A stretch of DNA of 64,000 bases from Brucella anthropi ATCC 49188. GTDB lineage: Bacteria > Pseudomonadota > Alphaproteobacteria > Rhizobiales > Rhizobiaceae. The notes beneath the pieces are model-generated. The model saw nothing but the letters and a program-made list of their open reading frames with translations. It was not told where the DNA came from and made no database searches. The stretch covers positions 496,001 through 560,000 of the forward strand of contig NC_009667.1 of assembly GCF_000017405.1 (NCBI RefSeq), in the 5' to 3' direction. The position numbers and the translations under genes were made by a program. Shown piece after piece: positions 1 through 8,534 of this stretch (position 1 is its first letter; the number at the start of each line of letters is the position of its first letter).

Positions 1-282
1 AACAGCGAGTTCCTGCTGTCTTTTGCCCTCGATATTGATGGTTATGACAATATCCATGCGCTGGCCGCTGACACGGATGGTATCGACGGATCGGAGGACA
101 ATGCAGGAGCCTTTGCTGATGGTTCCACTGTTTTGCGTCTGCAAAAAGCGGGCGAGGATGGCGCGGCGCGGCTCAACGCCAATGATGCATGGACGGCATT
201 CGACGCCATCGGCGATCTGTTCGTACCGGGGCCAACCGGCACGAATGTCAATGATCTCAGAGCTATTTTGATAGTGGCTTAG
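1..282 (+). CDS. C-terminal end of an unidentified acidic protein (partial)
   Basis: An open frame runs from the left edge for 93 codons to a TAG at 280-282; its start lies outside the window. The peptide is rich in Asp, Gly, Ala and Asn, with segments such as [11 protein letters not shown] and [12 protein letters not shown] that look like loose calcium-binding Asp loops, and it ends [14 protein letters not shown]. That composition fits the tail of an extracellular, possibly repeat-containing protein, but I do not recognise the family. Its last 20 bases overlap the convergent end of ccoS. It could be a chance frame, although the composition is protein-like over the whole length. Confidence 0.4.
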   Translation, partial: NSEFLLSFALDIDGYDNIHALAADTDGIDGSEDNAGAFADGSTVLRLQKAGEDGAARLNANDAWTAFDAIGDLFVPGPTGTNVNDLRAILIVA

Positions 283-421
283 ACTCATCGTCCAACAGGA
301 TGCGACTGGCCGCTCCATCCAGATCGTCGTACTGGCCGTTCTTCAACGACCAGAGAAAGGCGACAAGGCCAAGCAGGCCCAGAAACAGCGCGATTGGAAT
401 GAGAAAGAGAAGTCCGCTCAT
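263..421 (-). CDS. ccoS: CcoS/FixS, cbb3 oxidase maturation protein
   Basis: A 52-residue single-span membrane protein. It starts [15 protein letters not shown], continues with one hydrophobic helix to about residue 24, and ends in the acidic tail [19 protein letters not shown], the typical CcoS layout in which a cytoplasmic QYDDL-like segment follows the helix. CcoS is needed to put haem and copper cofactors into the cbb3-type oxidase. Its ATG overlaps the ccoI stop by four bases (ATGA), so the two are translationally coupled at the end of the ccoGHIS operon. The 3' end runs 20 bases into the convergent frame at the window edge. It is easily missed because it is so short. Confidence 0.85.
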   Translation of the reverse strand: MSGLLFLIPIALFLGLLGLVAFLWSLKNGQYDDLDGAASRILLDDESKPLSK

Positions 422-2676
422 TTGTGCGCTTCCTTGATGATAGCAACAGGCGCGATGGTCTTCTGCGTCTGTTGCTTTTGTTTTCCGGCCCGCAACCGCA
501 ATGCGTTGCTGACCACCACGATGGACGATAGCGACATCGAAAGCGCAGCCACCAGCGGGGTGACATAGCCAAAAATCGCAATCGGCACGGCTATGATATT
601 ATAGCCGATGGAAAGCGCAAAATTCTGACTGATCAACCGGCCCGCTTCCTTCGAGACGGCAAAGGCAAGCGGTACTGCCGACAGGCTTTCGCGCAGAAAG
701 ACGAAATCCGCTGCATTGCGGCCAATGTCGGCTGCCGTCGCCGGGGCCATGGAAACATGGGCGGCGACAAGGGCCGGAGCATCGTTCAATCCGTCGCCGA
801 CCATCAAAACCTTGCTGCCTTCTCTCGACAGCTTCTGCACCAGCTCCGACTTGTCGGCAGGCAGTACCTGAGCCTGAAAATTGTCGACGCCGAGATAACC
901 TGCAAGCCTCTCGACGGCAGGCAGCCTGTCGCCGGAAATGATGCCAAGCTTCAGGCCGTTGCGCTTCAGTGTGGCGATGGCTCCGGCAGCGTCCTCGCGC
1001 GGCTGATCTTCAAAGCGGAAGGTCTGAACCAGCTTGCCATCAATGGAAAGACAGGTTTCTGGGCCATCTGCATGAGGCATGACAGCGGTACCATCCGCCC
1101 AGTCCCGCTTGCCAAGCCGATAGATGGAGCCGTTCAGTTCCGCTTCGATGCCTGCGCCCGGCACTTCCTCGATACGGGTAAAGGCAGTCATCGGTTTTGC
1201 GCCCGAGAACAGCGCAAGTGCGCGCGACAAAGGATGGCGCGAATAAAGCGACAGCTCCGCAGCGATCTCCAGATTGTGGGGATCAATCGCATCGGCATTA
1301 ATCAGTCTCGGCTGACCGAGGGTCAATGTGCCGGTCTTGTCGAAAATGGCAGTGTCGATCTCGGCCATCCGTTCCATGGCGGAGCCGTCCTTGATCATGA
1401 TGCCGTTTTCGAACAGGCGACGGGCCGCAACCACCTGCACAATCGGCACTGCAAGGGCGAGCGCGCAAGGGCAGGTGATGATGAGGGTGCAGATCGCGAT
1501 ATAGATCGAGCGATACCAGTCGCCACCGGTGTAGATCATCCAGCCGACGAAGGCCGCAAAGGCGATGGTATGGACCATCGGCACGTAGAGTTCGGAAGCA
1601 CGGTCGGCAAGACGACGATAATAAGCGCGGCCGCCTTCGGCGACATCCATCAGTCGCACCATTTCAGCAAGGAAGGAATCCTTGGCTTCCGCCGTAGCGC
1701 GGATGACAAGCGGCGTGGAGAGATTGAGCGTGCCCGCGCGAATATCCGAGCCGGGACCGACCGGGACCGCATCGCTTTCACCCGATGCAATGGCACAATC
1801 AAGTTCCGAACGGCCTTCCTCCACCTTGGCATCAACGGGGACGCGTTCGCCAGCGGCAAGAATGATGCGCATTCCGGGGCGGATTTCGTTGACCGGCAGG
1901 TAATTGCGTTCGTCGTTCTCGCCGATCACCACCGCGCCGCGGCTGCCGAGCTGCGCCAGACCGCGCACGGCGGAACGGGCACGGGCGCGCATCATGTAAT
2001 CGAGCGTGCGGCCGATCAGCAGGAAGAACAGCAGTGTCACCGATGCGTCGAAATAGGCGTGCTGGCCATGGTTCATCGTCTCATAAACGCTCATGCCGAA
2101 GGCAAGCGTGATTGCGAGTGCAATCGGCACATCCATGTTGACGCGCCGTGCGCGCAGCGCATTCCAGGCGGAAACATAGAAAATGCGACCCGAATAGATC
2201 AGCGTCGGCAGGGCGATAAGGCCGGAAATCCAGTGAAACATGTCGCGTGTCGCGGCATCCGCGCCCGACCAGACCGCGACCGATAAAAGCATGACATTGC
2301 TCGAAGCAAAGGCCGCGACGCCAAGTGCGATCAGGAGCCGCGTGAAGGTCGGATCCTTGTCCTGCGCCATATCGAAGATATGGGCTTCATAACCGAGCCT
2401 GCGCAGCGGATCGACCACATCTGGCGGCGTCTCGCCATCTTTCCAGCGCACGGTGACGCGGCGCGCCGTCAGGTTGACGCGGACATAGACAACGCCCGCG
2501 ATCTTGCCGAGCGTCTCCTCGATATTCTTGATGCACAGGCCGCAATGAACACCGGGAACCGACAGGTCGAGCTGGCGAAAGCCGTCTCCAAGCGCACGGC
2601 TTGCGACCTGCATTTCATCTACCGAGACGGCCTGAACAACGGTCGCTATCTGTGCATTCTCGACGCAGCAGCTCAT
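418..2676 (-). CDS. ccoI: CcoI/FixI copper-translocating P-type ATPase
   Basis: A 752-residue P1B-type ATPase that exports copper for assembly of the cbb3 oxidase. Visible landmarks are an N-terminal heavy-metal domain with GVHCGLC (Cys45 and Cys48), the membrane metal motif CPC at 402-404, the phosphorylation motif DKTGTLT at 446-452, the HP motif in SRHPLS near 479-484, and the hinge GDGLND at 627-632. The length is normal for FixI. Extra cysteines occur at residues 3-4. It overlaps ccoS downstream and ccoH upstream by four bases each, so the operon is translationally coupled. The full domain set and the cco context make the assignment firm; a general copper exporter (CopA) is less likely. 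Confidence 0.95.
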   Translation of the reverse strand: MSCCVENAQIATVVQAVSVDEMQVASRALGDGFRQLDLSVPGVHCGLCIKNIEETLGKIAGVVYVRVNLTARRVTVRWKDGETPPDVVDPLRRLGYEAHIFDMAQDKDPTFTRLLIALGVAAFASSNVMLLSVAVWSGADAATRDMFHWISGLIALPTLIYSGRIFYVSAWNALRARRVNMDVPIALAITLAFGMSVYETMNHGQHAYFDASVTLLFFLLIGRTLDYMMRARARSAVRGLAQLGSRGAVVIGENDERNYLPVNEIRPGMRIILAAGERVPVDAKVEEGRSELDCAIASGESDAVPVGPGSDIRAGTLNLSTPLVIRATAEAKDSFLAEMVRLMDVAEGGRAYYRRLADRASELYVPMVHTIAFAAFVGWMIYTGGDWYRSIYIAICTLIITCPCALALAVPIVQVVAARRLFENGIMIKDGSAMERMAEIDTAIFDKTGTLTLGQPRLINADAIDPHNLEIAAELSLYSRHPLSRALALFSGAKPMTAFTRIEEVPGAGIEAELNGSIYRLGKRDWADGTAVMPHADGPETCLSIDGKLVQTFRFEDQPREDAAGAIATLKRNGLKLGIISGDRLPAVERLAGYLGVDNFQAQVLPADKSELVQKLSREGSKVLMVGDGLNDAPALVAAHVSMAPATAADIGRNAADFVFLRESLSAVPLAFAVSKEAGRLISQNFALSIGYNIIAVPIAIFGYVTPLVAALSMSLSSIVVVSNALRLRAGKQKQQTQKTIAPVAIIKEAHK

Positions 2677-3170
2677 AGTATCCTCCCGTCCTTCACAAGA
2701 ACGCGGATGATGTGGCGATAGGGGTCTTCAAGACCGGCATCGGCATTCACTTCCATGATCCATGCACCCTCGCCCAGTTCCAGCGGAGCGGTCAGCACGC
2801 CGGGCTCGCGGACTGTCAGCGTGACCTTGGTGTCGTGCACATCGCCGACCGGGCGCTTGAACTCAACCGTGCCGCCGGTCATGGCGACGGCCTTGCCGTC
2901 ACGATCGGCCAGCTGCCAGGTGAAGATGCCGCTTTCAAAAGCAGGCTTCGACTGCCATTGCAGCGCGGCCTGCTCCTTGCCGGTCTGTGCCTTGTCGTTG
3001 AACTCCTGACTGGCGACATAGGTGTTCTTCACCACCAGCCCGCTCCAGCTATGGATGGCATTATAGGCCATGGTCAGATTGACGGCGATAATGACACCGA
3101 AGAAAGCGACCATGATGCCCAGCATATGCCAGCCGGTAAACGTGCCTGAGGTTTTCGACTTGATCGACAT
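2673..3170 (-). CDS. ccoH: CcoH/FixH, cbb3 oxidase assembly protein
   Basis: A 165-residue protein with one N-terminal membrane helix (GWHMLGIMVAFFGVIIAVNLTMA, about residues 14-35) followed by a periplasmic beta-rich domain, as expected for FixH. The conserved segment after the helix contains SWSGLVVKNTYVASQEFN. The family is required for stable assembly of the cbb3-type oxidase and is thought to work with the CcoI copper pump. The start ATG shares a base with the ccoG stop, and its stop overlaps ccoI by four bases, so it sits tightly inside ccoGHIS. Confidence 0.93.
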   Translation of the reverse strand: MSIKSKTSGTFTGWHMLGIMVAFFGVIIAVNLTMAYNAIHSWSGLVVKNTYVASQEFNDKAQTGKEQAALQWQSKPAFESGIFTWQLADRDGKAVAMTGGTVEFKRPVGDVHDTKVTLTVREPGVLTAPLELGEGAWIMEVNADAGLEDPYRHIIRVLVKDGRIL

Positions 3171-4735
3171 TATCTGCCCTCCGGTGCCATGAAAGTTGCC
3201 ATGTAGCGTGCATGTTCCGCGCCGTTTGCGTCACGCACTTCGATTTCATAGTCCTTGCGATGATCGGTAATCGCATCATGCGGCATGGTGACGAAGACAC
3301 GCAACGTCTTCAGACGGTCCGGCTCCACCGGAACATCATAATTGCCGTCTGCATCCGCTGTTTCGTCCTGCACCGTCAGTGTTGCCCCCGGCAGACCTTC
3401 GATAGAGAGACGGAAGGTGCGCGGCGTCGGGATCATGTTGAGCAGCTTGACCGTGTAGCCATTGCGGATCGAGCCATCAGACAGAAGCACATATTGCGGG
3501 GTGCGATCATGCAGCACGTTGATGCCGATGCGCTGGCGCATCGACAGCGAGATGATGAGCGTCAGGCCGATCAGCGCCCATACGGCGAAGTAGAACATGC
3601 TGCGCGGACGCAACACCTTCTTCCACGACAGGTTCTGCACCTTGTCCGAGAAGCTGTTCGGCGCCTTGTAAACGCGTGCCGGGTCGATGGGCGCCGTGCC
3701 ATTATTGGTCGCCAGCGCCATGTTGAAGTCGTAATCGGCAAGCGTTGCATAGGAGATGAGACCGCGCGGCTTGTCGATCTTGTCCATCACCGAATTGCAG
3801 GCATCGATGCACAGCGCACAGGTGATGCATTCCAGCTGCTGGCCGTCGCGAATGTCGATACCCATCGGGCAGGCAGCGACACAGGCATTGCAATCCACGC
3901 AGTCGCCCACGGTTTCGCCTGCGGCAATCGCCTTCTTGGAATGGCGTGAGCGTGGCTCGCCGCGCCAGTCATTATAGGTGACGGTGAGCGAATTTTCGTC
4001 CAGCATCGCAGCCTGAATGCGTGGCCACGGGCACATATAGGTGCAGACCTGCTCGCGCATCAGCCCGCCGAAAATATAGGTGGTGGCGGTGAGGATGGCG
4101 ACGGTGAAATAGGCGACGGGTGCGGCCTGACCTGTCACGAAATCCATGAGCAGCTTCGGCGCATCGGCGAAATAGAAAATCCATGCGCCGCCGGTCAGAA
4201 CACCGATGACGATCCAGACGGAGTGTTTGGCAACCCGCTTCCAGACCTTGTCGAAGGTCCAAGGTGCCTTGTCGAGTTTCATGCGCGCATTGCGGTCGCC
4301 TTCGATGGCGCGCTCGACGACCAGATAGAGATCGACCCAGACGGTCTGAGGGCAGGTATATCCACACCAGGCGCGGCCCGCGACGGACGTTACAAGAAAC
4401 AGGCCGAGACCCGCCATGATAAGCAGTCCTGCGACGTAGTAGAATTCCTGCGGCCAGATTTCGACGAAGAAGAAATAGAAGCGGCGATTGGCAAGATCGA
4501 TCAGCACCGCCTGATCGGGTGCATAGGGACCGCGATCCCAGCGCAGCCAGGGCGTCAGATAGTAGATGCCCAGTGTAATGAGCATGACAATCCATTTGAA
4601 GCGCCGGAACTCGCCCTGCACACGCTTTGGAAAAATCTTCACCCGCGCCGCATAAAGCGACTGCCCAATCTTAGAGGGGCGGGTCTTGGGGGAATTGACT
4701 GCCTGAACGTCAATGCGTTCGACATCGTCTGACAT
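3170..4735 (-). CDS. ccoG: CcoG/FixG, membrane ferredoxin-like cbb3 assembly factor
   Basis: A 521-residue membrane protein with several helices, two 4Fe-4S ferredoxin motifs and a C-terminal periplasmic Ig-like domain. The cluster cysteines are Cys279, 282, 285 and 289 (CVDCNACVAACP) and Cys303, 306, 309 and 313 (CITCALCIDAC). Two further pairs, CGYTC (124-128) and CTYMC (231-235), lie beside membrane segments. CcoG proteins act as a cupric reductase during copper delivery to the oxidase. It is the first gene of the assembly operon and has a good ribosome site (CAGGAGC) just upstream of its ATG. A 192-base gap containing a hairpin and a palindromic repeat separates it from ccoP. Confidence 0.95.
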   Translation of the reverse strand: MSDDVERIDVQAVNSPKTRPSKIGQSLYAARVKIFPKRVQGEFRRFKWIVMLITLGIYYLTPWLRWDRGPYAPDQAVLIDLANRRFYFFFVEIWPQEFYYVAGLLIMAGLGLFLVTSVAGRAWCGYTCPQTVWVDLYLVVERAIEGDRNARMKLDKAPWTFDKVWKRVAKHSVWIVIGVLTGGAWIFYFADAPKLLMDFVTGQAAPVAYFTVAILTATTYIFGGLMREQVCTYMCPWPRIQAAMLDENSLTVTYNDWRGEPRSRHSKKAIAAGETVGDCVDCNACVAACPMGIDIRDGQQLECITCALCIDACNSVMDKIDKPRGLISYATLADYDFNMALATNNGTAPIDPARVYKAPNSFSDKVQNLSWKKVLRPRSMFYFAVWALIGLTLIISLSMRQRIGINVLHDRTPQYVLLSDGSIRNGYTVKLLNMIPTPRTFRLSIEGLPGATLTVQDETADADGNYDVPVEPDRLKTLRVFVTMPHDAITDHRKDYEIEVRDANGAEHARYMATFMAPEGR

Positions 4736-4751
4736 TTGCCTTGCTCCTGAA

Positions 4752-4797
4752 GCGTGATCCCGGAAAGACAGAAGCTGGTTTCCCGGAATGATCGCAC
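4752..4797. repeat. Palindromic intergenic repeat, diverged copy
   Basis: GCGTGATCCCGG and the partly complementary CCGGAATGATCGCAC face each other across a centre containing aagctggttt. This is a diverged member of the palindromic family found elsewhere in the window (for example 17336-17380 and 25449-25491). It lies between ccoP and ccoG. Confidence 0.5.
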
Positions 4798-4889
4798 TTG
4801 CAACAATTGAGAGCGGGGTGGTTATTCGCCGTCCGTTCCAATGCAGTGGTTTGAAGTGTATCCCGACCTGCCGTTTAAGCCGGGAGCAT

Positions 4890-4921
4890 CTGCCCCCGCA
4901 TCGGTTCCGATGCGGGGGCAG
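4890..4921 (-). terminator. Strong hairpin after ccoP, processing or attenuation site
   Basis: CTGCCCCCGCATCGG at 4890-4904 is exactly complementary to 4907-4921, giving a 15-base stem with almost no loop. It begins six bases beyond the ccoP stop codon. No run of T follows on the minus strand, so it looks more like an mRNA-stabilising or processing hairpin than a full intrinsic terminator. It would separate expression of ccoNOQP from ccoGHIS. Confidence 0.65.
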
Positions 4922-4927
4922 TGATTG

Positions 4928-5800
4928 TTACTCACCACCGCCCAGCGAATGGACGAAGATGGCAAGCTGCTTGACGGTCGCATCGCCGAGGCGTGTTTCC
5001 CATGCAGGCATGACGCCATGCTTGGGATGCGATACCTGACGCACGATGGCGTCCTCGCCGGAACCATAGAACCAGATGGCGTCTGTCAGGTTAGGCGCAC
5101 CGAACTCACGCAGGCCCTTGGCATCCGCGCCATGGCAGACAGCACAGTTTTCGGCGAACACCTTCTTGCCTTCCGGCACCATTTCCGAATTGTGCGGCGT
5201 GCCGGAGAGGCTCACCACATAGGCCGCGACATCGCGGATCTGCTGTGGTTCCAGCACGTCGACAAAAGCCGGCATTTCGGAAACGCGGGTGTCGGCATCG
5301 TCCTTCGAGCGCACACCATGACGAATGGTCGTCAGAACGTCGTCGATGGAACCGCCCCACAGCCAGTCGTCATCGTTGAGGTTCGGATAGCCGGGTGCGC
5401 CCTGTGCGCCAGAACCGTGGCACTGCACGCAGTTGACGCGGAAGGCAGCAGCGCCACCGGCAATCGCATATTGGCGCAGGTTTTCATCAGCCAGAATCTC
5501 GTGCACGTCCTTGGCCTTGATCTGGTCGATAATGCCCTGGCGCTCGCTGTCGATCTTGGCGGTTTCTTCCCAGAAGGCGCCACGGCTCGACCAGCCGAGC
5601 ACGCCGCCGGTGGAACTGGAAATCAGCGGCCAGGCGGGATAGGCGATGACATAGGCGATCGCCCAGAAAATGGTGGCGTAGAATGTCCACAGCCACCAGC
5701 GGGGCATTGGATTGTCGAGTTCCTTGATGCCGTCCCATTCGTGGCCGGTCGTCGCTACGCCGGTGACATCGTCAATTTGCTTGTCAGTCATTTGCGTCAT
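4928..5800 (-). CDS. ccoP: CcoP/FixP, di-haem cytochrome c subunit of cbb3 oxidase
   Basis: A 290-residue subunit with an N-terminal membrane helix (WWLWTFYATIFWAIAYVIAYPAWP, about residues 35-58) and two cytochrome c domains carrying CVQCH (124-128) and CAVCH (219-223). CcoP passes electrons from the bc1 complex or soluble cytochrome c to CcoO and CcoN. The short N-terminal region before the helix, with HEWDGIKELDNPMPRWW, is characteristic of the family. The start codon lies inside the end of ccoQ (17-base overlap). It is the last gene of ccoNOQP and is followed at once by a strong hairpin. Confidence 0.97.
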   Translation of the reverse strand: MTQMTDKQIDDVTGVATTGHEWDGIKELDNPMPRWWLWTFYATIFWAIAYVIAYPAWPLISSSTGGVLGWSSRGAFWEETAKIDSERQGIIDQIKAKDVHEILADENLRQYAIAGGAAAFRVNCVQCHGSGAQGAPGYPNLNDDDWLWGGSIDDVLTTIRHGVRSKDDADTRVSEMPAFVDVLEPQQIRDVAAYVVSLSGTPHNSEMVPEGKKVFAENCAVCHGADAKGLREFGAPNLTDAIWFYGSGEDAIVRQVSHPKHGVMPAWETRLGDATVKQLAIFVHSLGGGE

Positions 5801-5942
5801 CCTTGAAAGGAATGTCCTTCGCGTGGTCGGCTATCTGCTTGCTGCCTGGCCGGAAGGCGTAGAAGACGACGAAGAGGAAAAAGAGCGCCATGCCGAGCAA
5901 ACCCCAGCTATCGGCGAACGTGCGCATGGTATTGTAATCCAT
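5784..5942 (-). CDS. ccoQ: CcoQ/FixQ, small cbb3 oxidase subunit
   Basis: A 52-residue protein starting MDYNTMRTFADSWGLLGMA, with one membrane helix (GLLGMALFFLFVVFYAFRPG) and a short charged tail ending DIPFKDDAND. Position and shape are those of CcoQ, which stabilises the CcoN/CcoO/CcoP complex. Its last 17 bases overlap the start of ccoP in another frame, so translation is probably coupled, and the gap to the upstream ccoO stop is 15 bases. Confidence 0.92.
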   Translation of the reverse strand: MDYNTMRTFADSWGLLGMALFFLFVVFYAFRPGSKQIADHAKDIPFKDDAND

Positions 5943-5957
5943 CGCTAAATCTCCGCT

Positions 5958-6689
5958 TTATCTCGCTTTGGGGGACTGGTCGTAGGTCGAGAAATCGACC
6001 AGTGTGCCGAGCATCTGGAGATAGGCGATGAGTGCGTCCATCTCCGAGATCATCTGCGGATTGCCGTCGAAATCACCGAGCTTGGCCTTGGGATAGCGGG
6101 CCTCGACACCGGATGTATCGGCATCGGGCGTAGCCTGCGCCTTGAGATCGTCCAGCGCGCTGTCGATCATTTCCTGGCTGTAGGGCACACCGACCGCCAC
6201 ATTGGCCTTCAGATTGCCAGCAATGTTGGAGGCGTCCAGCGGACGGTTCTTCAGGAAGGCGTAGCTTGGCATGACCGATTCCGGCACCACGTCACGCGGA
6301 CGGACAAGGTGCTGCACGTGCCATTCGTTCGAATAGCGGCCACCGACGCGCGCGAGGTCAGGCCCCGTGCGCTTGGAACCCCACTGGAACGAATGATCGT
6401 ACATGGATTCCGCGGCAAGGCTGTAATGACCGTAGCGTTCCACCTCGTCGCGGAACGGACGGATCATCTGGCTGTGGCAAAGGTAGCAGCCTTCACGCAC
6501 ATAGACGTCACGGCCCGCGAGTTCCAGCGGCGAGTAGGGGCGCATGCCCTCCACCTTCTCGATTGTGTTCTCGAGATAGAAGAGCGGCGCGATTTCAACG
6601 ATGCCACCGACCGTGACCACGGCGAGCGATGCGATCAGCAGCAGCGTTGCGTTTTTCTCCAGCTTGGAGTGGTTCTTTAGTATCGACAT
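5958..6689 (-). CDS. ccoO: CcoO/FixO, mono-haem cytochrome c subunit of cbb3 oxidase
   Basis: A 243-residue subunit with an N-terminal membrane anchor (about residues 15-37) and one haem-binding motif CYLCH at 68-72 inside the conserved [23 protein letters not shown] region. CcoO receives electrons from CcoP and passes them to the catalytic subunit. It lies 14 bases downstream of ccoN and 15 bases upstream of ccoQ in the oxidase operon. Confidence 0.97.
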   Translation of the reverse strand: MSILKNHSKLEKNATLLLIASLAVVTVGGIVEIAPLFYLENTIEKVEGMRPYSPLELAGRDVYVREGCYLCHSQMIRPFRDEVERYGHYSLAAESMYDHSFQWGSKRTGPDLARVGGRYSNEWHVQHLVRPRDVVPESVMPSYAFLKNRPLDASNIAGNLKANVAVGVPYSQEMIDSALDDLKAQATPDADTSGVEARYPKAKLGDFDGNPQMISEMDALIAYLQMLGTLVDFSTYDQSPKAR

Positions 6690-6703
6690 AAATCACACGC
6701 TCC

Positions 6704-8329
6704 TTATTCGGCAGGCTGCATGGTGGTGCCAGTTGCAGGCTGCGCACCGCCCATCGGGGCTTCGTTGCGCAGATTGCCGCGAATGGTCTGATAGACGTTC
6801 CAGGCCATCACGAAGCCACCGGCGAGGTAGAGCACGCCGCCAAGCGTACGGATGACGTAATATGGGAACATGGCGAGCACGGTTTCCGCGAAGGAATAGA
6901 CGAGGAAGCCCTGATCGTCGTATTCGCGCCACATCAAGCCCTGCTGGATACCGGCAACCCACATGGCCGCCGCATAGAGAACGATGCCGAGCGTCGCCAG
7001 CCAGAAGTGCCAGTTGACCATGCGGATCGAATAGAGCCGCTGGCGGTTCCACAGCTTCGGTGCGAGATAATAGACGGCGGCAAAGGTGATCATGCCGTTC
7101 CAGCCGAGCGCACCCGCATGAACGTGACCGATGGTCCAGTCCGTATAGTGCGACAACGAATTGACGGCCTTGATCGAAAGCATCGGGCCTTCAAAGGTCG
7201 CCATGCCGTAGAAGGCGATAGCTGCAACCATCAGGCGGATGATCGGATCGGTACGGACCTTGTCCCATGCGCCGGAAAGCGTCATCAGACCGTTGATCAT
7301 GCCACCCCAGGACGGCATCCACAGCATGATGGAGAACACCATGCCCAGCGTCTGCGCCCAATCGGGAACGGCGGTGTAATGCAGATGGTGCGGACCAGCC
7401 CAGATATAGAGAAAGATGATCGACCAGAAGTGCACGATCGACAGGCGGTAAGAGTAGATCGGACGCTCTGCCTGCTTGGGCACGAAATAGTACATCATGG
7501 CCAGGAATGGCACGGTCAGGAAGAAGGCAACGGCGTTATGGCCATACCACCACTGCGTCACAGCATCCTGAACGCCGGAAAAAGCCGAATAGCTCTTCAC
7601 GCCGAGGAAGGAGACCGGGATCGCCAGATTGTTGATGATGTGCAACATGGCGATGGTGATGATGAAGGACAGGTAGAACCAGTTCGCCACATAGATATGC
7701 GGCTCCTTGCGCTTCAGGATCGTGCCGAGGAACACGACCAGATAGGCGACCCAGACGATGGTGAGCCAGATGTCGACATACCATTCCGGTTCTGCATATT
7801 CACGGCTCTGCGTGATGCCGAGCAGATAGCCGGTCGCAGCCATCACGATGAAGAGTTGATAGCCCCAGAATACGAACCATGCGAGATCGCCGCCGATGAG
7901 GCGGGCGCGGCAGGTGCGCTGCACGACATAGAACGATGACGCGATCAGGATGTTTCCGCCAAACGCAAAAACAACCGCAGAGGTATGCAGCGGACGCAGG
8001 CGGCCGAAGTTCAGGTAAGGTTCCAGATTGAGATCTGGAAAGGCGAGCTGCGCGGCGATAACCACACCGACCAGAAAACCGGTCACTCCCCAGAAAACCG
8101 TTGCGATGACGCCGTAGCGGATCGGGCCGTCCATATAGGTGGACTGGTCGACCTTTTTCGGCGTCAGGCCGTAATCGGCATTTCGCATCAGAAGAATGGT
8201 GAAGATGGCCAGTGTAGCGAACAGAATCCACATATGGGTTCTGAACAGCTCATCATGGGAAAATCCGGCCAGAAGCACGGCAAAAAGTGCTCCCAGACCG
8301 GAAAGGACTGTTCCAGCGGCGTAGTTCAT
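6704..8329 (-). CDS. ccoN: CcoN/FixN, catalytic subunit I of cbb3 cytochrome oxidase
   Basis: A 541-residue polytopic membrane protein of the haem-copper oxidase superfamily, class C. Recognisable conserved segments are [16 protein letters not shown] (His for low-spin haem), [14 protein letters not shown] (copper-B His), [14 protein letters not shown] (two copper-B His) and [18 protein letters not shown] (haem ligands). The enzyme reduces oxygen to water with high affinity and pumps protons. It is first in ccoNOQP. The upstream region holds a perfect FNR/FixK half-site dyad at 8420-8433, which predicts induction under low oxygen. Confidence 0.98.
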   Translation of the reverse strand: MNYAAGTVLSGLGALFAVLLAGFSHDELFRTHMWILFATLAIFTILLMRNADYGLTPKKVDQSTYMDGPIRYGVIATVFWGVTGFLVGVVIAAQLAFPDLNLEPYLNFGRLRPLHTSAVVFAFGGNILIASSFYVVQRTCRARLIGGDLAWFVFWGYQLFIVMAATGYLLGITQSREYAEPEWYVDIWLTIVWVAYLVVFLGTILKRKEPHIYVANWFYLSFIITIAMLHIINNLAIPVSFLGVKSYSAFSGVQDAVTQWWYGHNAVAFFLTVPFLAMMYYFVPKQAERPIYSYRLSIVHFWSIIFLYIWAGPHHLHYTAVPDWAQTLGMVFSIMLWMPSWGGMINGLMTLSGAWDKVRTDPIIRLMVAAIAFYGMATFEGPMLSIKAVNSLSHYTDWTIGHVHAGALGWNGMITFAAVYYLAPKLWNRQRLYSIRMVNWHFWLATLGIVLYAAAMWVAGIQQGLMWREYDDQGFLVYSFAETVLAMFPYYVIRTLGGVLYLAGGFVMAWNVYQTIRGNLRNEAPMGGAQPATGTTMQPAE

Positions 8330-8410
8330 GAAATCCCCTCGCAGCGCATGACAAGAGCCATCTCGGATGAGACAGCAATAGCGATAGGTTTCCTATCAGC
8401 GCTTAGAGAG

Positions 8411-8442
8411 CAGCTGTCATTGATCTAAATCAAAGACAGCTG
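8411..8442 (-). promoter_or_regulatory. FNR/FixK anaerobox within a larger dyad, upstream of ccoN
   Basis: TTGAT at 8420-8424 and ATCAA at 8429-8433, four bases apart, match the FNR/FixK consensus exactly. Outside this core, CAGCTGTC (8411-8418) and GACAGCTG (8435-8442) form a second, perfectly complementary pair with the same centre. The core lies about 90 bases upstream of the ccoN start codon, a sensible place for an activator site. Oxygen control by an FNR/FixK-type regulator is inferred. Confidence 0.8.
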
Positions 8443-8534
8443 CCAGAAGGCCCGAAAAATAGGGAAGAGAGCCTTGCTCAGGATTCGTCAATATTCCGCT
8501 TCAGCCGGATCATGATGCGGGACGCAGTATTATG

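Noticed and set aside
757..2286. 509-codon open frame antisense to ccoI
   Set aside because: Shadow of the P-type ATPase; no domain or ribosome site.
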